Of a stretch of 64,000 nucleotides of DNA, positions 48,141-59,368 are shown one piece after another; the first letter of the stretch is position 1, and every line of letters begins with the position of its first letter. The stretch comes from Crotophaga sulcirostris (Eukaryota > Chordata > Aves > Cuculiformes > Crotophagidae): positions 188,480 through 252,479 of the forward strand of contig VYZB01000335.1 in assembly GCA_013397455.1 (NCBI GenBank), in the 5' to 3' direction. The position numbers were made by a program, and so were the translations under genes. The notes under the pieces were generated by a model, which saw only the letters and a list, made by a program, of their open reading frames with translations, was not told where the DNA came from and ran no database searches.

Positions 48141-48180
48141 CAGTGCACACTCGGGTTACATCCAGCTTGGTCATATCATG
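48141..48180 (+). other. Candidate 40-nt exon
   Basis: It sits between the tract above and a GTATGT donor at 48181 (exonic side ATG). Forty nucleotides is short for an exon but within the known range. All three frames are open, so the sequence says nothing about coding. It may be part of an untranslated region, a noncoding RNA, or an unused site. If it joins the other plus-strand candidates, incoming phase 1 would read VHTRVTSSLVIS. Confidence 0.25.
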
Positions 48181-48189
48181 GTATGTAGC

Positions 48190-49214
48190 TATAACTATTT
48201 TTAACACATCTTCCTATCTCAGCTGCTAGCTCTGTGGTTTTTTTGTGCCATAGGCAAACTGGAAAAAGAAATACCTGTTGTAACCCAGAGCCACACACAG
48301 CCAGCAGATCTCAAACCCCTGCCTGGGGCTACCTTGGCCACTCTGCCTACCTGGGGCTGCTGCCATGGCTCAGCTCTGGTCATAAAGGATTTCTGTCCTG
48401 CACACAGTACTGCTGCTCTTGGCTGGATCAGCCTTTCCAGTGCTGCTTCCCTCGGCTCCAATCCCGATGCCTAGGAGTCCCCATCTCCCTTTGCTGCCCA
48501 GCCTCTAAGACTGGGTGAGACCCTGAGGCTCCCACCTACCAAGCTGCCACTTGCTCTCCCCAGAGACAAATCCCCCTGCTTGTGACACCTGGGGATCGCT
48601 TTGCTTTGGTAAATGTTGTGCTCATCTCCTCTGCTGATGCTTTCTCATTGTTGCTGCTGCTGCAGCAGCAGCAGCTGAGAGGTGAAAGGCAGGACAGCCC
48701 CTCTGTGACTGCTGCAGAGAGGGGAAAGCCAGGCTAGCAGATACATCAGAGGTTTTTTTATCACTTCTGTCCACTCTTCCCACACTTCTTGAATTGTTCT
48801 TGCTCCTTAGCTGTCACAGTCACTGCAGAGAGCCACCGAGGACATAGACACACAAGCACTCAGCTATCCCTCTTCCAGATCCCAGGGTATTTAACTATTC
48901 ACCACTTCTTGGGATGCACTGAACTGACACTCTCTCCTGACTTCTCCAATGTTATTTCTGAACATCTGGCTGCTTCCATCCCCCAGCACCAGGCTGCAGT
49001 TTCAGGCTGCACACGCAAGAGGCAGCCTGCCATCGCAAGCTGCAGCCACCCAGGTCTGGTACCCCTCCACTGGGACCATCAGGCTGCCACCCCTGAAGGG
49101 AAGGGACCCCATCCTCCTCCGTGGCTGCTGGGGCAGAGACTCTTTTACATGACACCAACTATTGCTGTCGTTGAGCTGATGACACGAAAGCTCTCAGTGC
49201 AGGGCAGAAAAAAA
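48190..49214. other. Noncoding single-copy DNA
   Basis: No gene is recognised. The translation of the 149-codon plus-strand frame (48789-49238) has no domain. Confidence 0.5.
48652..48673. repeat. 22-bp perfect palindrome of CTG and CAG units
   Basis: Three and a half TGC/CTG units on the left are mirrored by CAG units on the right, with the axis between 48662 and 48663. The two arms are exact reverse complements. A CAGCTG continues just to the right. Triplet-repeat palindromes of this kind can extrude as hairpins. Confidence 0.9.
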
Positions 49215-49470
49215 AAATGGCAACTGCAATGTAATTAATGCTGTAACAACTTGTTTCCCCCTTGGAGAATTATACCATTAGCTGCTTCAATTGTGCATGA
49301 AATATAAATTACATTACTCAGAGGCATCATGTCTAAGCGGACACAATCCTAAGTGACACGGCTTGCCACAGTGTATCATGCTCCCTGGTCAAAATTAACA
49401 GAAGCCCAGTTGCCTGAGGCTAGTAGATATTCATTCGGTTATCAAAGTTATAACCACGGTAGTTCAACTG
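49215..49470. promoter_or_regulatory. Candidate conserved noncoding element
   Basis: AT-leaning and repeat-free, with TAATTAAT (TAATTA at 49232-49237), GAATTATACCATTAGC, AAATATAAATTACATTAC, TCAAAATTAACAG and TTATCAAAGTTATAACC (TCF-like ATCAAAG near 49442). Homeodomain and TCF words are clustered. Function is inferred only. Confidence 0.3.
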
Positions 49471-49479
49471 ACTTCCTAC

Positions 49480-50220
49480 CTCAGGGAATTTCCCAGGGGA
49501 AAGCAATGTAACCAGGCTCTATCATCTGATGAGAGCAGCTCACAGATTTGAAATATGCTGATGTACCCCTGGCAGCTTTGCGCTTCAGCACCCAGTCCTT
49601 TCACAGTTCAGGGACGCTCCAGCACCACCGTCATGCCCACTTCGGATCTGCATGCATCTGATTTCTGTTTGCCAGCAGACAAAACCTGAGCAGGATCGTG
49701 GTGCTAAATAGGATAGGTATTGATAGGGAGAACTGGCAGGAGGGCTACCGAGCTGTAAATGAAACCCTGAGGGTAGGAGCCTTCCTCTCCACCTGAACCA
49801 GTGCCCTTTTTTGGATACAGGAAGCTTCAGTATTTGTACTTCCCTAGCTCCTCTAATGTTAGGGTTAGCAGTAGTCTAGAAGACACATCTTATTCTCCTC
49901 TGATGCCCATCAATAATGAATGATTACAACCCTGTAGTCTCAATTAGCTGTATTTGTGAAGAATAATTTGCTCCTCTGTTGAAACAGCATCACATTTTTT
50001 TTCCTAGTCACTTAAGATGGACTGTTAGAGCTGCAAACACTGAAAACATAGACAGAAAGGGAACTGCAGTTTCTCTTCTCTGTCTCCAAAAGAACAGTTT
50101 TTGCCTTAGTTTGCCTTTGCAAAGTTGAAAACATAAGCAAATCTCTTCCTTGGAGAAAAAAGAAATGGAAAAAAGGACAGTCTTGACAGCCCGTCAGAGA
50201 AGATCAGCCAGTATCTGCTG
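49480..50220. other. Noncoding single-copy DNA
   Basis: Nothing recognisable is seen. It is AT-leaning towards the right. Confidence 0.5.
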
Positions 50221-50226
50221 ACACAG

Positions 50227-50322
50227 GACCAAATCCTGCAAGGTTCTGTGTGCCTTCAGCTCCCATTTAAATCAGAGGGAAATGAGGATGCTCAGCACTT
50301 TCAAGGCTGGGGTTCTGCCATT
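50227..50322. mobile_element. Ancient palindromic (foldback) repeat, both arms recognisable
   Basis: Left arm: GACCAAATCCTGCAAGG, then a CTGTGTGCC block and CAGCTCCCATTTAAATC. Right arm: AGAGGGAAATGAGG, ATGCTCAGCAC and TTTCAAGGCTGGGG. The right arm reverse-complemented aligns with the left over roughly 40 bases with about one third mismatches. Both match the remembered repeat 'ggccaaatcctgcaagg..ctcccattgacttcaatggga..tgctcagcacc'. It is the most complete foldback element in the window. Confidence 0.6.
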
Positions 50323-50329
50323 TCAGCAT

Positions 50330-53300
50330 TTTACCAGTGACATTGCCTGAGAATCACCAACACAGACTTATCACAGAGAGTCGACTGTGGTCTCACACCA
50401 TGGTCAGGATCCGATCCTATGCAGAAGACAGCTCAGGCTTGGTACCACCCACAAGGTGTACTTTATGAGCTGCAAAAACGGCAACATCATTTTCTTTGTA
50501 GGAGCCATATATGTGTGGGTTTTTCAGTAAGATTGTTTGCAGGTTAGTGGCTCAGCAGCAGATTAAACTGTAGGTGTTCACAGGTCTTATCCAATGCAGT
50601 CTTGGTCTTTTCGTTCCTTCCCTATGAACTCTGCTCCTCGGTGAAGCAGGAAGAATGCATGCCAAGTACCTTGCTCTACATCAGAAAACGTCTCTGTCAG
50701 CACAAAGAAAATTATCCTGGTCCAAATTGACTTTGGACGGAAAGGTTGTTTGCTCGATCTCATCTGGCTCAAAATCCAGGCAGCCAAAACGTCTTTACTC
50801 CAGCGAAATTGTTACTAAATTCAGTCAACAAGCAAAACTGGAATATTTTCAAAAGGAAGACTCTCAGCCCCTTTTCTCTTTTAATTCTTGAAGGGTTCAA
50901 AGAGCAACACACCTGTTTTTAATTGAAGGGGGGCAATATTTAATACAGAAGTAAAATCATCTCTGATCACTTTGTCATCTGAAACACAAATCCCCTCCTT
51001 GTTCAGTGAAAATGCACCCTGCTGCTGGCATACGTCACGTAACCAAAGCACGAGGGTGGTTATCCTGGTCACAGCTGGAAGTTGTATATGCAAATGTACA
51101 TTCACAGGGATCTGATGGCTTTAGTTGATGGTGGGGCGATCCCCGAGGGACAAATGTAGTGCAAAATGCAATAGGGGAACCCTGTGCAGGATGAGACCCG
51201 GGATATGGATGCTTCTCTGACTAACAGGAGACCTTTCCAAGCATTGAAATACCATTGCATCTATTTCTTCGTACCCTCACTGACTTCTCTGCAGCAGTCA
51301 GGAGGGTAGCAAAGGTTTTTGAAGAAAGGGTGCGAAAGATGGAGGGAAAAGGGTATTTCCAGCAGTGTTGCTCTATGAAAGCCAGGCACCTGACTCGTCA
51401 TGCATATCTGGAGAAATCTCCCCTGCCCCCACAGCTACAGCTGATGCAAATATACCTAAACACATCAATATTTGCAACACAGCACTTTAAAAAAATTGCT
51501 GGAGGAAATCAAACATGTTGCTTCCTGAGAAGACTGGGGAATATACATTCCCAAGCACTGAGCAAGATCATCCATTATACATTTCTATCTATTCTGCTGA
51601 CTGCCTTTGTTTCCCCCTGCTACCTATGCAGGACAGATAACCTGGTTCTGTATCCAGCAAGGGAGAACTGCATCTGCCAAAGAGGCATCCCTGTGTGCAT
51701 GGGTTTGCTCTCCTAAAACATTGAGATGCTGGCATTCTTTCAGGGACAATTTTCTTGGCAAGGGAAGATCTTGACTGTCGATTGCACTTTGGCAGCAGCC
51801 AATATAGGAAGTAGCGGTATAAATTCTTATTCTCATTAAATGTGTCTGTCTGACTGATGGACGCCAGTAGAATTACGCAGCAGATCCAGATTTGTGGGCC
51901 TGACAGTAATAAACCAAATTTTCATATAGAATACATGTCTCGGAGGGGTGTCGGACGTGCTTTATTTCTATGAGTTATAGGCACTGCGTGACATGGGAAG
52001 AGTGCTGGCCACCACTGAGGGGAATGGTCACAGAAACAAGCCCAGCCCTGACAAGCAGAGCGGTGACCTCGCAGACATATGCTGTGTTCACTCCTCAAGA
52101 GATGGGCTCACCCACTTCTTCTGTTCAACTGAAAAAACTTTTCCTCTAAAAAGCTGCCCTGCATGCCATGTGTTACTTTTGCACTATGCTGTGGCAGCCT
52201 TGGTGGGAATCAACAGACAAGCGAAAACCAGGCACAAGAGCATCCGAGCTTCTCTCCCAAACCATCCTGTCCCTCTAGAGAGCCACTGCAACCAGGCAAG
52301 TAGCGGGGAAAGTGCTACAAAGGCTCAGCCACTGACCCTTTTTCCTTTTAAAGCAAGAGCGAGCTGCAGGTGTAGGTGCTGGATCTGGGATGTGGTGGGT
52401 CACTGCACCACTGCAAGGCAGCCAGGACATCTGGAGCTTTGTTTTCTAAATTGCTACAGCAACGGTTGGGGTTAGATACTGGAGCTGCTAATTCATCTGC
52501 ATGGCTGCCAGCAGTGGAGTAGTGCCAGAGGGAAAGGGCTGCGAATTGTCCCATCGCGACTATTTCTCAATACTGTTCTTTGTCCTGGTGTTTCAGGTGG
52601 CTTAATAAAAGGCGTGAAATATTTCCCTGTTTTTTTGCACTTTAAGCTTCTGTTTTGCACACAAGACCTTTTTCTCCTGCCCTGTCTCAACTCCTTTCCA
52701 GCAACCCTGTGCGGCTGCCGTGTTGACCCTTCAAGTCCAGGGTGCGAGGTGCTGTCCCCGCTGCTGCCAGCCTGGAAAGGCATTCCTGACTGTCCTCTTT
52801 TCCATATTCCTCACAGATACTAAATAATGCTCAGGAAACCCTGGGCCAGCTCCCATTCACTGGTTTTCCTTGCTGTGGTCTAATTTCATGCCCCTAATTT
52901 CATTGCCAGGCTGCCAAGCTCCATCCTGAATGCAGCTCCTGCACCCACAGCCCGTGCTGTCCGAGTGTCCCCCATCCAACAGTTTACTCACTGCCGCGGT
53001 CGTGACCTCCTGCACTGGCTTAGATCACTTCAAGTGAATCAGCCAGCAGCAGCTTTGCTTTTAAAAGCCTCTTGACAGTGTTTCTTCCCCAGTGGAAGCA
53101 TTGAAGGAAATTCCCCTTGAAGACTTTGCTGGCTCTGGAAAATCAGCCAGGAGTGTGCCAAGCTGAGGGTTCTGGTGGATCTCATACTGCAGGGCAGGAC
53201 TAATCCCACATCCCACAGTGGAGGAAGGTTCTTGGAATGGTGGCTGAGTGGTATGGGCTGCTGTGCCCCAGGAACACCTGCAAGAGGATTGGATTGGAGC

Positions 53301-53900
53301 ACTGAACAAACTGAGGGTAAGTGGAGAGCTCAGTCATTTTGGGATTGCTCACCACAGCTGCAGACAATAAGGTGAAAAGAGAGACATTAAAGATTATTCT
53401 GAAAGCAGGGCAGACTTTGGGACAGCAGCTAGCTGGCAGACAGGGTTGTAGTACCTTCCCACCTGTGCCCAATCTGGCCCAACCATGCTCATGGATGAGG
53501 CTGAGTGTGTGCTTCTACCCACCAGTGCTGGTCAGAGGGCTTGCTGTGTCAACAATGGGTGAGATGGGTCCTGAGCTCAGCTCAGCTGTGTGCTCAACCA
53601 TGCCTTGCTGTGCTGTAGGAAGAACATGTGCCGTGGTCCCCACCCTGCCCTTTGCCTTGGGATACACGGGGAAAGCCATTTCACTGTCTGTGCTTGGGAA
53701 GGCTTGAAGGGAGCACTGAGCAACTTCAAGGCATGCACTGAAGAGAAAAAAAAGGGACAGTGAGACTGTGGTTAGGAGATTACATGAAGATTTATTTGCT
53801 TTTTGGATCTATTTTCTCTGTTAAGGGGCATCGGCAGTTTCTGTTTTGATTCTGGTCCCATTATCATGTGTTTATTTAGGCTAATATTTACCATACAGTT
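50330..53900. other. Noncoding single-copy DNA, one regulatory-looking part
   Basis: No gene is recognised. The part at 50600-50900 has enhancer-like AT/GC alternation (for example AAATTGTTACTAAATTCAG). An octamer ATGCAAAT lies at 51088-51095. Open frames of 153 (51255-51716) and 160 codons (51993-52475), both plus, lack domains and splice-site support. Confidence 0.45.
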
Positions 53901-53945
53901 CTCCCTTAGTCGCAACCGTTCTCGCCTAGTCGCAACCATCCTCCC
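53901..53945 (+). repeat. 20-bp tandem duplication
   Basis: CTCCCTTAGTCGCAACCGTT (53901-53920) is followed by CTCGCCTAGTCGCAACCATC (53921-53940) and a partial third start CTCC. The two units match at 16 of 20 positions. The CpG-containing AGTCGCAACC core is kept in both. Confidence 0.85.
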
Positions 53946-53949
53946 CAGA

Positions 53950-54840
53950 AGCACCTTTGGGGGTTCCATGCTGACAAGGCTCTCTCAGGGGATGCAGTAA
54001 GTGCATACCCACACACTGGGGGTCCACTTTGCCTTGATTACTTGGGAGATTTCGCTGTTCCTGGAATGCCAGCCTTTCTCAGTCTCCAGGTTGTACTGAG
54101 TTTTAAGTTGTGGTTTAGGATTTGCGTTTTTATTTGCCGCACCTTTCATTGAACAGCCATTCTCTAGCACAGATGTGTAATGCCCTAAGGGAGATTTCCT
54201 CTATGTCTTTTAAAAGTAATAATTGATAAGACAAGTTCATTATGAATTCTCCAGTTGATGCACCAGACCGATTGCATGACTACTAACTCCTCCTTCTCCT
54301 TCCCCAAGTCCTGCATCACTCCTACAGGCCATACAGACTGCTGCTGTCATACAGACCACTACATCCGTAGTGTGATAGCAGTTGTCTAGAAAGAGAGGAA
54401 TGAAGAGAGAAAAAAGAAAAATTTTAGACATTCAAACCCCAACCTATCCTACATGCTTTAAGAGATCAGGCAGTGGTCATTTGCCAGATAAAAACTATGT
54501 GTTGCAACACTTCCTAAAGAAACCTGTAATAGTGACCTGGAAAACCACCCTGAGTTAAGACTCAATCAAAATCTCTCTTGGAAATTTCAGATTTTTCATT
54601 GAAGAAAACACCTTGATTCCTACATGTCAACAAAATCTGAATTCTTCGGTGTCCAATGAGGCTGAGATGCAGCCTTGCAGTTTTGTCATTGCTGTTCAAG
54701 AGGCAAGGCAACAGCCACAAATACCTCATCCCCATTTCACCCAATGGCCCTTCCAGTGCAGGAAATTGTCTTCCCAAGCTCTCATCCATGTGGGCACTAC
54801 TTTTTCCTTCCTGTAGCCCACCTTCTCTACTTTTCCGGTG
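53950..54840. other. Noncoding single-copy DNA
   Basis: Nothing recognisable is seen. Confidence 0.5.
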
Positions 54841-54844
54841 CACA

Positions 54845-54886
54845 GTGGTCACCACCTGGTGCGAGGTGGTCACCACGTGGTGCAAC
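54845..54886 (+). repeat. 21-bp tandem duplication containing a CACGTG palindrome
   Basis: Two 21-bp units (54845-54865, 54866-54886) match at 18 of 21 positions. Each begins GTGGTCACCAC, which is itself nearly palindromic. In the second unit a C-to-G difference creates the perfect 12-bp palindrome CACCACGTGGTG (54871-54882) with a CACGTG E-box that the first unit lacks. Confidence 0.85.
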
Positions 54887-54889
54887 AGG

Positions 54890-57800
54890 GATAAGCATTC
54901 CTTGGGTGCTTTCCTTTGTGCTTTTCAGCTCAATCCAAATAAATGAGATGCTATACCACTGTTCTGAGTGCTAAGTGTTTGAGATGCAATGCAGACCTGG
55001 CAAAGCAGCCGAAGTTTATGCCAATGAGGCTGAGAAAATGCAAGCGTTACGACCGATGGATATGGGAGCCTTGCCACTTGGGGTGGGTGCATTCTGAATC
55101 ACTTCCAAAGATCAGATAGGAGAGACCTTTTTCTTGGGTAAAACCTTCTGAAACAAGCAAGGTAAACAAAGAACCTTTTCTGCATCCAGAGGGGAAGGAG
55201 CCGGCATGTGTTTACCCTTGAGGCAGATAATATGCTGGTCTGAAAGAGACAAAGTGATTTTACTGACATTTGCCCTTCCATCCCACATTTTCCAGGAGTC
55301 AGACGACAGCGACTGGAGCTGTAGGATATTAAAGGACTTGGCAAAGTTATCATAGATTGTGACATATTTATCAGGAGCCTGAGCTTCTCTGAAAACCCTG
55401 AACACACCAACTGTATCTGTTACTTGATTAAAAATACTCATAATAATTCATACCCTCCCACAGCTTTTGCAAGGAGCTAAGTGCAGAGCTGTTCTGTGGG
55501 AACTCTCCTTGACCCATATATTTCATAATGCTAGATGTGATAGATAAATACTATTGTTAGATCAAATACTAGTTTTATTTTTGATAAGCGGGGCAGAATT
55601 GTACCACACGGCCATGAAGACGTTACAAAGTCCAAACTGTCTGGTTTGCTACCTTTAGCAACAACAGACATCAGCACTTGATTTGAGAGCGCAAATTGTA
55701 TGTTATTTGAAATAGTCTTTACCTGAGCCAGATGGTTTTGTCCCATAGTCATTGGGCAGTGGTGCTTCAAACCTTGCAATAGTGTAATCTAAACAGGGAT
55801 GCATATATCATTTCACATTCATTCCAGTCTCTGGGGAACGAGTGGATTTGGTTTCTTACTGCGCTTCCAACACTTGGTGGGTGAATGGAGGCTGTCGTCA
55901 CAGAGCAGAGTGAATCCAATTGCTCTTGCACGAGCTAAAGAGAAGGAGACAACAGCCTGCACCAACCAAGTCAAGCAGAAGTCATTGCCAACTTACGCTG
56001 CCTATGGGTACTGCAGGTATTTCTGATGTGACATCACACTTTGTCCATGTTTCTCTCCAGCAAGGGCTTCACAAGGGTGGTGAGGGAGGGTCTGGTCTCC
56101 CCTCATGAATTTGTTTGGTAAACAAATATGCCAACACCTGCAAAGCCTCTGTTGCCCATATGTGAGGTGGGCAGGAGCTGTTGATGTAGCATACAAGTGG
56201 GCTGCAGGAGCACGGCCGGATCAAGTGTGAGGATGTGGGGAGGACAAGGTGACTGAGCAGCTGAAGGAGATGGGAAGGACCAGGAGAACTTTAGCTTCAG
56301 AAGCTGGAGGAGGGCATGAGGGAAAGGGCTTAGCTCTGGAGACACCACGGAGGTGACCCAGAAGCAAAAGGCACTCACCTCTTCTCTGCTTGATGTCTTT
56401 TTTGGACTGAGTTCAAACCTGAGCACTTTGCAGCTCAGACCACCCTCTTACACAGTGTTAGCTAAGCTTGTGTAACGTTAGAAATGGAAATCCACAGCGC
56501 TGAAAATCAAATGGCTTATGTTGGTGGCTAAATATAGCGGAGAATGTCTAACTTCAGGGCACCTTGTTGAGGACCTCATGCTTCACACGCCAGCGGCAAC
56601 TGTCTCTCTACTCATGCTCTCCCTCAGAGGACAACTTGGTCTGCCTTGAACAGCATACCTCAGTTTTTTTGAGAGCGTAAGAGGCCATGGTAAGGAATAT
56701 GGGAAGAGGCAAGAACAGGAGGAGATGTATAGTGGGCGAGGGAAGTTTGTGCTGATGTCCCAGGCTGACACCCTGCTCCCAGATGACCCACCCAGCTCTG
56801 GAAAATGTGTAGTCACCCTTTCTGAGTGCCCTCACACAATCTAGGCTCCTTTGCAGCTGAGCTCCTAAGAGGCGGGTGGCAGACACCCAATTGCTCTGGG
56901 AGGGCTGGATGGGTGGCTGGACTCAACACACAGGTAACCCCTGCCCACCTTTGTTGCTCACCTGGGGGAGGCACTTCCCACCTCCACTCCCCACTCTCAG
57001 GAAAGGGGGATTTATGATCCTGACCTTCTTTCTGCTGTCAGATCAGCTGATGAGAAAGTACTATCTAGGAATTGATTAGGAACTATTCCAAATCACAACT
57101 ATAAATCTAAATGCCCCCAATCAGGAGTTGCAATATAAAGCAGGATTTTTGCATCTACCTTATCTATAATAGACTAAATCTGTATTCTCAGTGTCCTCCA
57201 AAACAGTTTAACTATACTTTTCAAAGTCTAGCTCCTAAATATAGTGAGTGAACTAGAGACCTCCAGCACTTCTGGAGTTAATCAAGAATAAATTGGCATT
57301 TTCAAATATATTCAGCAGGTCTGACCATAAATTGTTTGTATGTCTGTACGATAAAAAGCAAATATAAATTTTAAAAAAAATTTAACCTTGCATGGTGTAT
57401 AAAGAGAATACATAATATTCTTTAGCATAAATACATCTCAAATCAAACCCATTGTGTATACACAGAATATGTAATGGGTTTGCTCGAGACATTTACCTCA
57501 CACTGAGGCCAAACTGGCAATATTTTTATGACCAATATGAGTCTTTATAACACCAGCTTTCTCCACACTTGTGTATATATAATATTTGCAGGCCTGGTAC
57601 AGACAGTCTCCAAGTACAAGTAGATGTGCAAAGGATATATAACACCTCTCTAGTATTATAAGCTTTGGAGTCAGCTGTGGAAGTTGGCACTCTCTGTAGC
57701 CTGAAATGACAGAACCTGTAGGCAGAAAGCAGTGTATTAAAGGAAGAGGCGTATATGCCAACTGGAAGAAGTGGAAAGGGACAGGCTGGACCTCAGATCA

Positions 57801-59368
57801 CCTTTATCTGATAGCTTAGGACAGCAATGAGAGACAGCAGTAAAAAACACACCAATCTGATGTCCCTCAAGTGCTTCAGCTCATGCTACAAGAAGAGGAA
57901 AGACGCTGTGGCTGCAAGAGGGACAGACAAAGCCAAATCACTGCCCTATGTTTGCCTGTGCTCCAACACTGTGCTCTTGGCACAGCACAGCACTGAACTG
58001 TGCACTTTACATCAGCACCTCCACTGGCTGGGCAACGGGCTCTGGGGTGTATTGCACCATTCTGCTGATCAGATATGCTGATCCAGTGTAAGGCACAAAG
58101 AGAAAGAGGCTGTCCTAGAACTGACAGCAGCAATCACTCACGTCATCATTCGCCTTCACAGTGAGGTGGTTCATTCCACAATGGAGAGGGTTCTACCTGG
58201 GTGAGGCTGCAGGGAGCAGCAGTGGAACTGACCTGAAGAGGCAGAGATCACGCTCATGTCTGTGCACATCCTCATGCGTGTGCACACGCATGCTTTTGCT
58301 CATATTGTGTCCTGGCCTGGCTTATGTCACATCTGCAAGTCAAGAGTTCAAGTCAGATAATCAGACTGTTATTATGGTGTTTGGATTAGTATAGAGTTCA
58401 CTGGCTGTGTCCACGTGTCAGGGCTCTAGTATCAGGATGAACAAACACCTAATTGCACGTCTGGATGAAAGTGGTAGCACACCATACCCCTGCATATCTT
58501 GACTGGAGAAAAACAGGGCAGCTGATAGGGAAGAAAAGCATCAGATCCGTTCAAGTCTGGGAATGTTGGTCATACCACAGCACCCACCTGCCCATGTGGG
58601 GACAAGGCCACAGGGGGGGTGAAGATGTCATAAAAGCATCACTCACCAGGAATGTTCCTCACAAAACATTCCTAAAACATGAGGGAATTGGTTCCCCAAT
58701 CCTGACCTCTTGCTTGATGTCTGCTACTTCTTCAATGTTAGAAAAATCCATCTCACTTCTGTAAATGTAACTGTAATTCAGAGGAAAACAGCGTGCGCCA
58801 GAACAGCCGTGTTGCATGCAGGAGACCTGCTACAAGAGTCATATTTATTGCCCGGGAGTCATAGGCCAGGGAGCAGGTTTATGAAAGGTTAATACCCCCT
58901 TATATGGCTGCTGTCAGCTCTTCCAGCAGCTACATTTTAGTCTTCCTTCCTTCACTCCCTCCTTTCCTTAAATCTAAGCTGTGCTGCAGAAGAAACATGA
59001 GGGGAAGGGAGTGAGGAAAAGATGCCAGTGTCCTCAGCTGATCCAGACAGTGAAAGTATGGTAACACCAGTGGCACTATAAGTGTCTGGACTGCTCTCAC
59101 TGCATGATGGTTCCTGGCTAACAGTTCGGCCAGGTTTTCTTCACCATCTTGTCCCAACAGTGACAGCCTTCGTCTGAAGTCCAGGTGGACAATCCAGATC
59201 TCCAGTTTTCTCCTCTTAGACAGAAGCTCTATTCTCTTTTAGTGACATAAATTGTTCTCCCTGAGTTTGGAGGGATGCCCACATGGAGCTCCTCCAGCCA
59301 CCTGCCTGCTCAGGTGGTTTGAAGCCATCCTAGCAATTTCACACAATTTACCTTGGGATCACATTTAT
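54890..59368. other. Noncoding single-copy DNA
   Basis: No gene is recognised. On the minus strand a 109-codon frame (55112-55441) overlaps a 103-codon frame (55099-55410). The first has a protein-like composition with no domain I can name. The part at 57080-57480 is AT-rich and includes a 12-bp palindrome TGTGTATACACA (57453-57464). Confidence 0.45.

Noticed and set aside
3727..51095. Four octamer (ATGCAAAT) sites (3727, 17258, 37457, 51088) as a special cluster
   Set aside because: About two are expected by chance in 64 kb on both strands, and they are widely scattered.
51255..51716. 153-codon plus-strand frame as a gene
   Set aside because: No recognisable content. Frames of this length are expected in 64 kb read six ways.
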